NCBI GenBank assembly: GCA_943704525.1
Contig: CALSCQ010002539.1
Location: 1-34,452, forward strand
From: Pigoraptor vietnamica
Lineage: Eukaryota > Opisthokonta > Filasterea
Direction: 5' to 3'
DNA length: 34,452 bases
Below the pieces are notes generated by a model. It searched no databases, had not been told where the DNA came from, and saw only the letters and a list, made by a program, of their open reading frames with translations. Both the position numbers and the translations under genes were made by a program. How positions within the stretch are numbered: the stretch's first letter is position 1; the number at the start of each line of letters is the position of its first letter. Shown piece after piece: positions 11,440 through 22,425 of the stretch.

Positions 11440-13096
11440 AATAACAGAACCGCCCACGCACCCTTGACGAGGAGCTTCCACCGTCCGTGCGAGTTCATCG
11501 CCCCTTCGACTTCTCCTACGCACAGAGAAGCGAACAGAGTGAGCGAAAACGTGGAACGGCGCCGTTCGCAAAAAGAAAGACATTTAAATCGAAGGCGCAC
11601 GCACCGTCGTCGCTCGACTCTCCGCTGAGGTTGCGCGAGATTTCGCGTTGCGCTCGCTGGACTGTTTCGCACACAAAAAAAAATCAGTTTGGGGTTTCCA
11701 GTTACGCAATGCTCACAGAAGGGCGCACGACCCTTCTTTCCCTCCCTCCCGACACCACAAGCGCCGCTCTCTTTCTCCCCATTCTTCCATTCTACGCTAC
11801 TTACTCAGCGACTGTCGCTTACGCCCTTCGCCAACCGTCATTCCTGCAGCCAAAGCCACGCGTGTCACCACACAACAACCACTCAGCCGAACAGTCCTCG
11901 GGCTGGATACACGCGCCATCACAAAAAGGTATCAACAGCACGCACCCGTGTCGTCAATGTGAGTGAGAGACCGAAGGCTTCCGCTGCGCTCCTTCGACAG
12001 ATTGCTGCCCTGCAGCTTGCCCGACTCGACGGGGCCCGGGGGTGACGTGCCAGGCGCCGCGGCGCCCTTCCTCGCTTGCTGCGGGGACAGGTTGATCGGT
12101 GTCGAGGACGACGGCAACGTGGACGTCGACGCAGACATCTGGAGGGGCCCAGACTGTGTCTGCGTGGCCGTCTGTGTGTGTGCGGTGGGCGCGCCCGCGG
12201 GCTCGTCGTTTGTCTTGTTGCTGCGGGGCGTGGCCGCCCCCGGCACCGTGCGTGCCACCAGCGTCGTCTCAATGAGAATGTCACCGCGCACGTTGCTGCG
12301 CTCGCTGCGCTTCTGCAGCGCGTGCCACTTTGCGCCGCCGTCGCCAGTCCCTCCGAGAATGTGCGCCGCGGGCGCCGTGTTCCTGAACGCCAACATGGGC
12401 GTGTCCGACAACAGAGGGCCGAGCGGGATGCGCAACATGCCGAGAAAGTCGTCTTTGGGCCCAAGGTCCTTGTCCCACACGTTGATCTCGAGGTACTCGG
12501 ACTGTGGTTCGCGGACAGTGCTGTCGTGGACACGGACAGTTAGTAACGGTCCCTCCCGCACGGGGCACAAATGCGGTAGAGCCGACGCGAGATAAAAGGC
12601 CTGAGACAGTCCAGGTGACGCATCGCCGTTCACTCTGGCGACACTCACAATTCGAACGTCTCGTTCCACACGGGGTTGAGGTTCTTCCAGATAATCTCCG
12701 TCTTGCGCTTTTGGCTGCCCACCGACAGCACGCAGTAGGGATCGCTCGTCCCTACGAGCACACACAACAAACTCAGCGGAGCCAACAACACGAGCACGGC
12801 GACTGCTGCGCACTGTTGGCGCGGTCGTTTAAACGCAATCGCACTCACCACCGACGTCCTTGTCCAGGAGGTTGCGCGCCTCGAGCACTATGAAAGGCAA
12901 AAAGATGCGCGAGTAAGCAGCGGCAAGCAGTAAAAAAACGCTCACAAAACACACCTTTCACCCGGAGAATGAACCCCTTGTCGTCGACGGGCGGCACTGC
13001 GCAGAGATGAACAACCAATACGCTAAGTACTCAGCGATACGGCGTTTACGCGTCACACTGGCTGCACGTACCGCCCTCAAAGTCGTCGTCCGCCAT
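8705..13096 (-). CDS. C2-C2-VASt-transmembrane protein (lipid-transfer-like)
   Basis: VASt proteins (Lam/Ysp, GRAMD1/Aster, plant VAD1) act at membrane contact sites, and several move sterols. Seventeen exons, from the 5' end: 13096-13072, 12996-12955, 12887-12849, 12751-12649, 12520-11946, 11661-11605, 11515-11462, 11290-11158, 10966-10891, 10782-10648, 10534-10390, 10251-9964, 9793-9701, 9576-9522, 9425-9268, 9179-8959 and 8842-8705. Total 2337 nt, 778 residues, all phases consistent. C2-1 is near residues 15-115, with Ca-binding-type acids in LLDKDVGGTSDPYC and INVWDKD. A Ser/Thr/Pro-rich linker follows. C2-2 is near 280-445 (KVINARSLK, TFNQDFM, VRDRSIG). The VASt domain is near 485-690 (FKKRTLSYTMPLP, PKVPYGDCF, EVRFTKSTFVKG). 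One helix at about 715-742 (SIVVLALSALVLVLL, continuing IAYILLY) precedes a short tail. The GRAM domain usual in this family is not evident. One intron (10783-10890) appears to be GC-AG. Confidence 0.86.
11340..11440. repeat. CA/CG-rich microsatellite in an intron
   Basis: Interrupted (CA)n passing into (CG)n on the plus strand, inside intron 7 of the C2-VASt gene. On the gene's sense strand it is TG-rich. Confidence 0.9.
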
Positions 13097-13567
13097 GATG
13101 CGGGATCGCGTGCCGTCGCACTCGAACACACAGCACCCGTGTGTCTCAATGCACTTGGGGGTAATGGAGAGGCGTGCGTTTGCGCGTGCGTGTGCATCGA
13201 GTGAGTGGGCTTTTGTTTCACGCCTTTGGAGTCGTGACGCGGACAACAACACACCCGGAAAGGGTTTTGCGAGATTTCGGTAACAGCCCACAAATGAGCC
13301 GAGAACTCGCAAACATTTGTCATTGGAGCGTACTTTTAACCGCGATCTCGCAAACGTGTGTCAACATGCTTTGCCGAGTTCTCGCTACAAGTGACCCAGG
13401 CCGGTCACGGGGCAGGGGTACTAATCATAGTACCCCTGGTCACGGGGTCTTCCGACGGCAACGCCCAACAGTCACTGTGCGGCCCCAGCACGAGTGGCCA
13501 GTGGCTAAAACGCCACGCTGCATCTGCGTGCCAGTCGTTGCTTGTCGTGTGTGGGGCTATTGCGACA
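13097..13567. promoter_or_regulatory. Divergent intergenic region (C2-VASt / small membrane gene)
   Basis: 471 bases separate the start codons of two divergently oriented genes, so both promoters are expected here. The only marked sequence structure is a small palindrome flanked by direct repeats at 13403-13447. Related blocks GCCGAGAACTCGC (about 13298) and GCCGAGTTCTCGC (about 13373) also occur. No TATA box is convincing. The promoter role is inferred from gene orientation only. Confidence 0.4.
13403..13447. repeat. Short perfect palindrome flanked by 10-bp direct repeats
   Basis: Arms CAGGGGTACT (13413-13422) and AGTACCCCTG (13429-13438) are perfect inverted repeats around the loop AATCAT. 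The same 10-mer, GGTCACGGGG, lies directly on both sides (13403-13412 and 13438-13447; the right copy shares one base with the palindrome). The layout resembles a tiny insertion with a target-site duplication, or a paired binding site. No transposase is present. Confidence 0.8.
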
Positions 13568-14542
13568 ATGGACGACGGTGGCAGTCCGACGGCCGCGGAG
13601 GCGGGATCGTCCAGTGGGCACGTGCTGTCGCCGGAGGAGGTCCAGTTCGACAAGGAGGTGCGCACTCTGTGTGTGTCTGTGTGTCGTGTGTGTGTGGCCT
13701 TGCAGGTGTGCATGTGTGCGTTTTGTGTGCATGCGTGCGGATGCGAGGGATCGCCTCGTTCTTTCGCAAGATTCTCTACCACGACTGAATCGCTCGTCCC
13801 GCAGGTCCTTACCGAGCTGCACTACCTCGTGGCGGCCGCAAACCCGCGCGGACGGCTGCAGAATATCGTGCTGATCGTCAACACGTTCCTTCTCATCGGC
13901 GTCGTGGCGATCCTCCTCGCCGTCGCGTTCTCCGCCAAGCAAAATTTGGACAAGATGAACGACACCATGTCGCTGTGGGTGACGCGCCTCTCTCTCTCTC
14001 TCTCTCTCTGCGCGCGCTGTCGATTGCACTCGACTCGCCCATGTGCACTGCTCCTCTGACACATTCCATTGCGTCGCTTATTTGCGCTCTCTATTGTCGG
14101 ATGACTTTGCTCTACGCGCCCACCGACGCCGAAGGCACGGCGCACTCGCACACTTGAACACACGTGTCATGCCATCGCATCGCACCGAGTGCTACTTATC
14201 TCAACTTTTCCCGTCGTGATATCGCAGCATGGTCGTGCAAATGAACCAGCTCTACGCGGCCGTGTCCGACACAAACTCGAAGATAGGACTCACGGACTTG
14301 CACACGCACAACATCATCGCCAACACCTACACCATGTGTGAGTTATCCTGTCACGTACTGAGGACCTCGTGTGCCCCTCTCACCCTATCGCGCGCTCTCA
14401 TGTGCGCATGCATTGCCAAACCGTCGTCTTCCCTTTGCGTCGTTGTTGTCGCTGAGCTTGGTGTTACACCGGCATCGCAGGTAACATTATGAGTCTCGGC
14501 ACAGAACGAGAAAAAGACTGCCGCGACAACATCGGCTTCTAA
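13568..14542 (+). CDS. Small single-pass membrane protein, unknown function
   Basis: Exons are 13568-13657, 13805-13974, 14228-14337 and 14481-14542 (stop TAA); donors GTGCGC, GTGGGT and GTGAGT, phases consistent, 432 nt, 143 residues. The N-terminal 30 residues are acidic and Gly/Ser-rich. Residues about 50-73 form one strong membrane helix (VLIVNTFLLIGVVAILLAVAF). A soluble tail follows (AKQNLDKMNDTM, then NQLYAAVSDTNSKIG), polar and probably helical. It has no cleavable signal, so a tail- or signal-anchored topology is likely. I recognise no family. The model rests on four short exons joined by phase, and the last exon (20 codons plus stop) is the least certain. It shares its upstream spacer with the C2-VASt gene and converges on the GT49 gene. 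Confidence 0.72.
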
Positions 14543-14700
14543 CTGTTTGTCCGCGCCGCGACTGTGCGCCCGTTCGTTTGTTCGCTCGCTCGCACGCCGC
14601 TGTAAACGCGTCTCTGTTCCATGATGCAAGTCCTGCTGCCAATTGGTTCGACAGGCTCTAGATGTGGATTCGTTGGGCTTGTGGGTTATTATTTGGAACG

Positions 14701-14702
14701 CT

Positions 14703-14734
<32 letters not shown>

Positions 14735-14735
14735 G
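14701..14735. repeat. (GCAC)n tetranucleotide repeat
   Basis: About eight copies of a GCAC/CGCA unit in the roughly 200-base gap between the convergent small membrane gene and the GT49 gene, just downstream of the GT49 stop codon. It probably lies in a 3' UTR. Confidence 0.9.
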
Positions 14736-14743
14736 GCGGCTCT

Positions 14744-17700
14744 TCACGCGTTTCTGTTGAGGGCGGCGAGAATGTTGTCCGGAAGATCCTTCAGGCGCTC
14801 GGTGTCGATGCGCGAGCGTGGGCGGTACTTGCCCAGCAAATTCGAGAGGAATTCGTAGCGCCGCACGCGGTTGAGTGCCCTGCAACACGGTCACGACACG
14901 TATGTGAGGGGGCGTGTGAAGCCGAAGACGTCGATCTCTGTCAGTCTCTAGCGACAGTGCACACATTCGCAACGCTTGTTATGCTTGTTACTGGTTCGCA
15001 CCTCTTTTCTATGTCCGTTTGGAAGTCGGCGAGAAGGGGCGTCTCGGCGTGTGGCACGTGGATGAGCCAGTTGTTGGGGAGGACCGTGAAGGTGTACCCC
15101 GCAGCGGACAGCTCGATCAAGAACGACACCTGCATGGCAGCGCGTAAATCATCGCACTTATGGTGAGGCAACGTATGCACACACATGCACACACGCACAC
15201 GCACACACACACGACGGACACGCGCGCACACACACACACACACATACGCATGAACACGCACATGTACACACCCACAGCACACGTACGCACACGCCATACG
15301 CACCTTGTTCATTCCGAACCCCGCGAAGCGCTCGTCGTACTCCGGGAGCGTCGGCGTGACGCGCACGATAACATACGGCTCGTAATTGTACACGTTGTAG
15401 TCCGGGCGGTCAAAGTCGATTACGTAGGGATCGCTGCTCAACATCCACTGGTCGTAATTCGTCGCTCCGTGCGCGTCCGCCTTCTGCTTGAACTGGAACT
15501 GCTGCACGCGCCCACCGCGCATGTGCTCAGACAGCGCCGCCTTCGTGCGCGGAAAGTCCGCCGGCATGAGCGCCGGCGCGACGTTCTTGCCGCCGGGCCA
15601 CGCGATGTCTGCCGGCACATTCTTCGCGTACGCGCCCAGCTTCCCACGCGGCAGCATCGCCGGTTCGAACGCAGGCACCACGAACGCCGTCTTGTCGATC
15701 CAGTCCTCGCGCCCCTCTTCCCCGGCGGTCTGTCGCACTTCGCGCAGCGCGTTTAGTGCCTCGCGGAACGCGCGTCCAGAGCGCGGCGACGGCACAAAAT
15801 CGGCGTCCGCGAGCAGCACAAAGCCCGTCTTGACGTTGCGCCGCGCTGCGTTGCGAAGCCTGTTAATGGGGTACTCGTCATTCTCTTCCCCCACGACCAG
15901 CACGACCGTGGTGCGGTGCGCGAGCGCAAGGAACTTGGAGTCCGCAGACAGGCGCCGGCGCGTTTCCTCGGCCACCGCCCACTCGTCGCGATATTTGGGG
16001 CCGTCGGGACCGTCCTTCACGCCGCGGGTTGCGTAGAGCGCCACGGACACGGGCCCGTCCCACTCCGAGAAGGCGAGGAGGAGAGAATCAAAACGGTCGA
16101 GCGAAGCGTGCGACAGCAGCGTCACCATCCGTTCGGGCTTTCCCGCGCGCGTCGTTCCATCGCCGCCCGTCTCGAATTCGTGGAAGGTGCGGTTCAGATC
16201 GGCATTGAAGAGCGTGCGCTCGAACAGCTTGCCCTTGCGCGCGACGGGAAAGGGGTCGGGCGGGTCGTTCACGTACTGGCGCAGGCTGAGAGCGGTTCCC
16301 GCGGACGTATGGATGGTAGGTGTTACGCGGACTTCGTCGAACCATGCGTTTCCCTTGTACCCGAAACTGCGCAGGCGACGAGTTGCAGTGTCAGCATTCG
16401 CGCCTGGCACAAGAAAAATAGGACGCCGACAGCACGCACCATGTGAGCATGAGGAGAATCGAACTCACGACCTCGCCGATGCGGAATGCGATGCGCGCCT
16501 CCACCATCTGCGACACGTTGCCGCCCGTCGATTCGAACGTCTCCTGGTCCACGCCAAGGCGGTGCGTTTCGTACTCGCCGCTTGCGTACGTCACGATGAC
16601 TGTGCGTGCCAGAGGAACGCACGCCGGGTGAGCAGCTATCGATGCTTAGCAGTAGTGAAGCACAACACTCGCGTGCAACAAGTTAGTCGTACAAGTGGCT
16701 ATTGACCGGTGCGCTTCTTCACAGACGGAGTGACCCACCGAGCATCCCGAACAGCGAGCGGCTCTGCGGCAGCGCCGACGTCATCTGTCGCCCGCTGATC
16801 TGCGCCGCCACCTCCATCCCCGCGGCGACGTCGTTCTGCACGGGCAGGAACTGGTACGCACCCCGGATGAACTGGGGGGAGCACTGCACCGCGAGCGAGC
16901 GCCCGGGGCACGGCATCCCCGCGCCGCAGTCGACCGTCTCCCACGTCTTGCCGTCGGTCCACCACCCGCGCGTGCTGATGCGCTTGTTGTTCGCAAGGGG
17001 CTCCTCGAACGACGGGTTCTCCACCTGTGTCAAACAGCGAAGATCAGCCATGGTTGCGCGGTGAGAGTCTGTGCGTTGGTGCGAGAAAAGGAGTCGCACT
17101 GAAGGGGGCTCATGCAGGTCGAAATACCGACAACTGCCGCGCCGACGCCAGTTGCACATACACGCACAGCAGGTGTGTCAAGAGCACCCGCCTGGTTTCC
17201 GATTTCCCGCGTTCGCGTGCCAACGGGCAGCTTTGCGAGGGCCTCGTCCATCGCATCCGGGGCACGGGGCGCGAATGGCGCCAGCTCTCTCCCCGGCCCA
17301 AGCCCCACGGGTGAGTCAAACTCCACGCGCTCGTTCATTCGCCTCGGCAGCCGGGCTGCTTTGTCTGCAGCGTCTCCTTCCGCGCCAACCGCGACGCCTT
17401 CGTCGCGGCCGTTGCCACGCGCGTCGTCACGCACTTCCTCCCCTGCGCCACGCTCCTCTCTGAGGCGAGCAGCGGGGCCGACGTTGAGAGTGTCGCGCCC
17501 CAACACCCCCACATCCGCAACGGGCGCAGCATCAGGCAGCACCGGCGCCGGCTTTGGCGGGAAGGGCTTCTTGCGCACAATCACGTCGTCGTTGTTGATT
17601 TCAAAGTCATTCAGCACATCGGACTGGCCTTGGGGCGCCTCGACCGGGTCAAGGTCACGATCGCCCACAGCGGCCGTCCGACGGCGGTCCCTCGGTTGCC

Positions 17701-17809
17701 GCGGCCCGAAATACGCACTCTGCTGCATTCCCGTGTAACCGAAGAGAAGCACGGAAGCAAGCGCAAGGTACAGCAGGCAGCGCGAGCGCCGCCGTACGCA
17801 AAACCCCAT
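14744..17809 (-). CDS. GT49 (LARGE/B4GAT1-type) glycosyltransferase with N-terminal jelly-roll-like module
   Basis: GT49 enzymes are Golgi type II membrane proteins; animal B4GAT1 and the second LARGE domain transfer glucuronic acid. Exons, from the 5' end: 17809-17168, 17024-16739, 16599-16440, 16366-15304, 15129-15002 and 14879-14744. Total 2415 nt, 804 residues, stop TGA, phases consistent. The start is the ATG at 17809, followed by Arg-rich residues and a signal anchor (CLLYLALASVLLFGY). A Pro/Arg/acidic stem runs to about residue 214. A carbohydrate-binding-like beta module spans about 215-380, opening with ENPSFEE and GWWTDGKTWE and closing with GNAWFDEVRV. The GT49 domain follows: YPINRLRNAARRNVKTG, the metal-binding DxD in LLADADFVPS (Asp550 and Asp552), YDERFAGFGMNKV, GYTFTVLPNNWLIHVPH. 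The motifs expected for catalysis are present. The sugar donor and acceptor cannot be inferred. Confidence 0.9.
15172..15300. repeat. CA-rich tract in a GT49 intron
   Basis: Interrupted CA/CG dinucleotide tract filling most of the intron at 15130-15303. It is TG-rich on the sense strand of the minus-strand gene. Confidence 0.9.
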
Positions 17810-18589
17810 CAGATTGTGGGACACCGGCCAGCAAGACCGACCACTGTCGTAACTCTGATCCACTGAACAGATGCACGGGACGTCCAGTCGGCGTACGCAG
17901 CCGTGACAGTTAAAGTGCAGCCGTGCCCAGCTCGGGCGGGTCCGCCGGGCTATCCCACGACTGCCGACGCCGGCAGCCCGACAACAAGCAAGCGTTGGAC
18001 AGAAGGATGTCGGGCAGGTCTAGTCCATTCCCTCATAATCGGTCAGAGATTAAGTGTGAGTGCGAATGGCCACATGCCAGCCACCTGTCATGCCGCTGAC
18101 AAGCCGCAAAGAGGGCTCGACCTCACCCCGGATGCTTATTACATTGTCCTAAATCAACTGCAATTTTCTGTGCATCACAACATCATTGATTCATTGATGA
18201 ATTATCACCCTGGATGTGAATCTTTGGCACCTTTTTTAATTCCTACACAATTTCGCAGCCAATCGCGTGCGAGTGCGCAGACCAGCTTCCCCACGGCATG
18301 TGTCGGTGTTCGACGGGCTTGACGTCCTTTGCCTTTGGTCCTCACGCGTGCGTCTTGTACGCTGCTTCAAGCGCATCGCTCAAACGCACTGCTCAAGCGC
18401 ACACGCACACTCACACGCATTAATATGCACTCAACTGCAGAGTGATCTCTATTTTGGCGTGGCTAATCGAACAAATAGCCAAACCCGCACACGCACTGCT
18501 AAAACGCGCACCATTCGCTGCCTGCGTGGAGAAGGACAACTGCCAAGCGATCGCTGCGGCCGCGCATCCCACAGCGACGGCCCGCAACA
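17810..18589. promoter_or_regulatory. Divergent intergenic region (GT49 / permease)
   Basis: 780 bases between the start codons of two divergently oriented genes, so two promoters are inferred. Its middle (about 18130-18260) is clearly richer in A and T than the surroundings, with nested TCATTGAT-type repeats (18180-18205). The right part has a repeated CTCAAGCGCA-like motif (18368-18405). No coding exon or RNA gene was seen. Confidence 0.4.
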
Positions 18590-21500
18590 ATGGCCGACAC
18601 TGGCGGCGGTGGCACACCGCGGAAGTCGGGCGCGCTGTCGACGCAGCCGTCGCACGTCGCCTCCCCGTCCGTGTCACGTGCCGGTTCGCGTCTGAGCATT
18701 CCCGCGCTGTCCCGGGAGCCCTCCACACGTGCGTCCGGTGCATCAACGCCTGCGCTTGGGGGCGCTAGTTCGCCGCGGAAGAGCGACGCCGAGCGATTGC
18801 ACGAGCTTGTCGAGAACTACGAGAAGGTGCCTCGGGGTGTCTACGACTGGGAATATGCGGGACCGGCCAAGTTCGAAGTGCAGGACGCCTCTGCGGCGCC
18901 GTCGCGCGACAGTGCGCTTGGCGAACACAAGACGGCGCCGCCGCTCAGCATAATGGATCCCGACTTCTATCTGGCGAAGGCTGCGCGGCAGAGGGGGTCG
19001 TCGGGCGCTGGGGGCGCTGGAGGTGGCCGTGCGCACGGAACGCTGCGCGATGAGGACTCGGCGGAGTACGATCGCGCGCCGCACGCGACGATATCCGTCG
19101 CCGACACGCCCGTGACGAAGGAGGAGAAGCACGTTGAGAAAAAGCTCGGGCAGCTTCGCGCGACGGCCGTGAGTGCGAACGACATCACGTCGTCGGTGCT
19201 GTACACGGCGGGCCTCGTCGCTGCAAGCGCGGGGTATTATGCGCCCGTGTGTCTCGTTCTGGTCGTCATGCTCCTCTACCTCTTCCGGTGGGTGGTCACG
19301 TGGGCTGTGTCAGCTATGCACTTTTGTTTGTTGTGGGCTGTACTTGCGGCGCGTGTGCTCACGTGTACTTCTTGCTAGCGAGGGGATGCTTTCTTAGCGC
19401 TGCTACGCTGGGGTTGTGTTTTGGAGAGAGCGCGTTTCGGCACAGCGCGTCATGGGCTGTTGTAACTCTCGACTTTTCTTCGGCAGGCGGATTTATGTCG
19501 AGCTCGTTACTGCGCTCCCCCTCAACGGCGGCACGTGAGTAGCCTCGCATTTGCTCTTGCGCCGTTCTTTCTTCTCTTTTCGTTCTCTATTTCCACTTGC
19601 TGCGGAGTCGACGGACACACGTAATGCTATGCGCTGATCCACAATCTCTTTCCGCCCCAAACACACACACACACACACACACCCGCCCACAGGTACACGG
19701 CCATTCTGAACACGACCAATAAGACGGTGGCTGCGTCGGCCGCCTGCCTATCCTTCCTCAGTTACATGGCGACGGTGGTCGTCAGCGGATCGAGCGCGAT
19801 GACGTACCTGCAACAGGTGTGTGTTTGTGTGTGTGTGGGTGGGTGGGTGTGCGTGTGTGGGTGTGTGCGTGTGTGGGTGGGTGTGGGTGTGGGTGGGTGT
19901 GCGTGTGGGTGGGTGTGCGTGTTCCTTTGCGTGCGTGTGCGATGCGTCAAGGTGCTTGTGAGTGCTTACGTCCCACCTTGCAGCTGTGGTCGGACTTGAA
20001 GATCATCCCAGCGACGATCATTCTGCTGGGGCTCTTCGCGATACTCGTCATTCTCGGCATGCGCGACTCTGCGAACGTCGCGCTCGTCATCTTCGCGTTC
20101 CACATGATCACGCTTGCCATTCTCCTCGTGTCCGCCTTCTACGTCACGTGCAAGAACAACTGGGTCTTCTTTCGTGAGAACTACACGGACGCACCGAGCC
20201 CTAGCAATCCCTTCCGTGCCATTATATTCGGCTTCAGCAGTGCCATGTTGGGCATCACGGGTGGGTCTTGTTAGAACGGATGGAGGGAGTTATGGACAAC
20301 ATGTGTGTCCGACGTTCGCGTGCCTTTCGGATTTATCACTCTATGCATACGAGTCAGTGTGCGCCCGTACCACTCGCGCTCACTCGCGTCCCCTTTTGTG
20401 TAGGTTTCGAGACGTCCGCGAACTTTGTCGAGCAGCAGAAGCCCGGCGTGTTCCCCAAGACACTGCGCAACATGTGGTGGCTCGTGCTTCTCATCAACCC
20501 GCTCACGTCGCTGCTGTCGTTCGGCGTCATTCCGTACCAGGACATTTACGTGTCCGTACACGTGCCCGGCACGAACATCACCGTTTACACTGACGAGGTC
20601 AAGTCGGACATTGAGCAGTCGTTGCTCGCGACAATGGCCGAGTACATGGGTGCGTGTCACACGTGCCAACCGGCCGTTCTCGTTTGGAATTATTTTGCCG
20701 TTTATCCACGTCCTGTCGGGCACATGAAATTGTTCCTGTTGTTCGTTGACGCACGTGCCGTCCTCATTATTGCTCAACTCGCTTGGCCGTCGCATACGCA
20801 GCGCCCGAGATCGGTGGCACGTGGCTGAAGACGCTCGTGATTGTGGACGCGGTGACGGTGCTGAGCGGCGCTGTGCTGACGGGGTATGTCGGCGTGCTTG
20901 GCCTCATGCGGCGCATGAGCGAGGACAAGTGCCTCCCGCAGTTCCTCCTCGTGACGAACAAGATCTTCCACACGAACCACGTGATCATCATACTCTTCTA
21001 CGCCATCTGCTGCACCCTCTACCTGATTGCGTGGGGCAACACGGAGCAAATCTCGGGCGTGTACACGATCGCCTTTCTCTCCGTTATGGGCCTCTTCGGC
21101 TGCGGGAACCTCCTCCTGAAGCACAAGCGACACTCGCTCCGCCGCGACGACAAGGCGCACGTGGCCGTCGTGATCGTGGGCATCAGCGGCGTGATTGTCG
21201 CGTGGATAGGTAACGTCATCCAGACGCCCACAATCCTCATCTACTTCGTGCTCTATTTCACCGTCTTCTTCGTAATGGTGCTGGCCATGTTCTACCGCGC
21301 CGCGTTCATCAAGTACCTCCTCTACTCGCTCGAGGACCGCGCGGCGACCAACGAGCGCGCGCGAAAGGTCAAGGACTACCTCGTGCCGCTGCTAATCCGT
21401 ATCGAGAGCGATCCCGTCGTCTTCTTCACGAAGCACTGCGACCTCAGGTGCGTGGGCTGCGAATCCGACCAAATTCATGCGTCCAGGACTATGTCTTGTG

Positions 21501-22155
21501 TATGATGCGCAGAACCCTTCGCACGTTGGAAAGAAAGTTGCCGTATGGAGTTCCATATTTATTTGCGGCCTACTCAAACACTCTCCCGTCCTTCTTCTCT
21601 CTCCGCTCTAGGACGCTCAACAAGGCGGTGCAGTATGTCAAGTCAAACGAGCAGACGCGCGTGCTGAAAATCGTCAGCGCGTTTGGCGACGAAATCGACC
21701 CCGGCCAATCGCCCGCGCCGCCGGACTTTGAGGACTCGATACGCGTGCTCGAGCAGTGCTACCCTCGCATTCGCCTCGACGTCATCTTCGTGCGCGGCAA
21801 ATTCACGCCGGCGTTCGTGGAGGAGATATCGCGACGAGTTGAAGTACCGACGAACCGCATGTTCATAGGATGTCCTGGGGAATCGTTTCCGTACACTGTC
21901 GCGGACCTCGGTGGCGTGCGCATCGTGGTGAGGCGCAATGACCGCGGCCACGCGAAGCTACTCCAGCAGCTGAAGGGCCGGCTGGAGGAGGCGCAGCGGC
22001 TGCAGCACCTTGGGATGGGCGACGGCTCGGAAGGGGACGCCATCGAGGAGAATGGCAAGCACGACGGCGAGAGCACGCTGCGGTCGCGTTCCGGCCTGTC
22101 GCAGCGAAAAGACTCGATTGAGTTGGCGACAGAGGCCCAACGGACGTCCGTATAA
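18590..22155 (+). CDS. APC-superfamily amino-acid permease with soluble C-terminal tail
   Basis: Plasma- or endomembrane secondary transporter for amino acids or polyamines (family knowledge; substrate unknown). Exons are 18590-19287, 19487-19534, 19693-19816, 19984-20260, 20404-20649, 20802-21447 and 21612-22155. Total 2583 nt, 860 residues, stop TAA, all phases consistent. About 200 hydrophilic N-terminal residues, rich in Ser, Gly and Pro, precede the membrane part. The family signatures are clear: YVELVTALPLNGGTYTAIL after helix 2, and GFETSANFVEQQKPGVFPK across the exon 4/5 junction, the usual substrate-region helix 6. I count about 12 membrane helices. After the last (YFVLYFTVFFVMVLAMFYRA) comes a soluble tail of more than 200 residues with a structured part (TLNKAVQYVKSNEQTRVLKIV, RIRLDVIFVRGKF), ending in a charged Ser-rich region. 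No start codon upstream looks better than the ATG at 18590. Confidence 0.9.
19817..19930. repeat. TG/GGGTG microsatellite at a splice donor
   Basis: Interrupted TGTG and GGGTG repeats that begin exactly at the 5' splice site of permease intron 3 (CAACAG|GTGTGTGT). Many alternative GT dinucleotides follow the used donor. Confidence 0.88.
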
Positions 22156-22425
22156 ACCATACGCTTGTTTAAAGCCTCTGGTTACGTATTGTGTTGTCAT
22201 CTGAGCCAAATACGTTAATTTATTTAGTGTATCCGTCCGAGGCTTGTATTTTCAGTTTTCAGTTGGGCTGTTGGCCCATACACAGGCAAAGATCTTGCCC
22301 CCGTGCGCATTATACACGGACTTCTGTACTCGTTCACTTGTTGGTCCACGTTCTGCCGAGCTCAGTCCACATGATGCCGAAGGCGGCGGAGTATATATGG
22401 AGTTCTGGCCCTATCCCCCTTAAGA
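22156..22425. other. Spacer downstream of the permease gene
   Basis: About 270 bases, AT-richer than the genes, holding the permease 3' UTR region (for example TTAATTTATTTAG near 22216). No coding exon was recognised. Confidence 0.5.
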
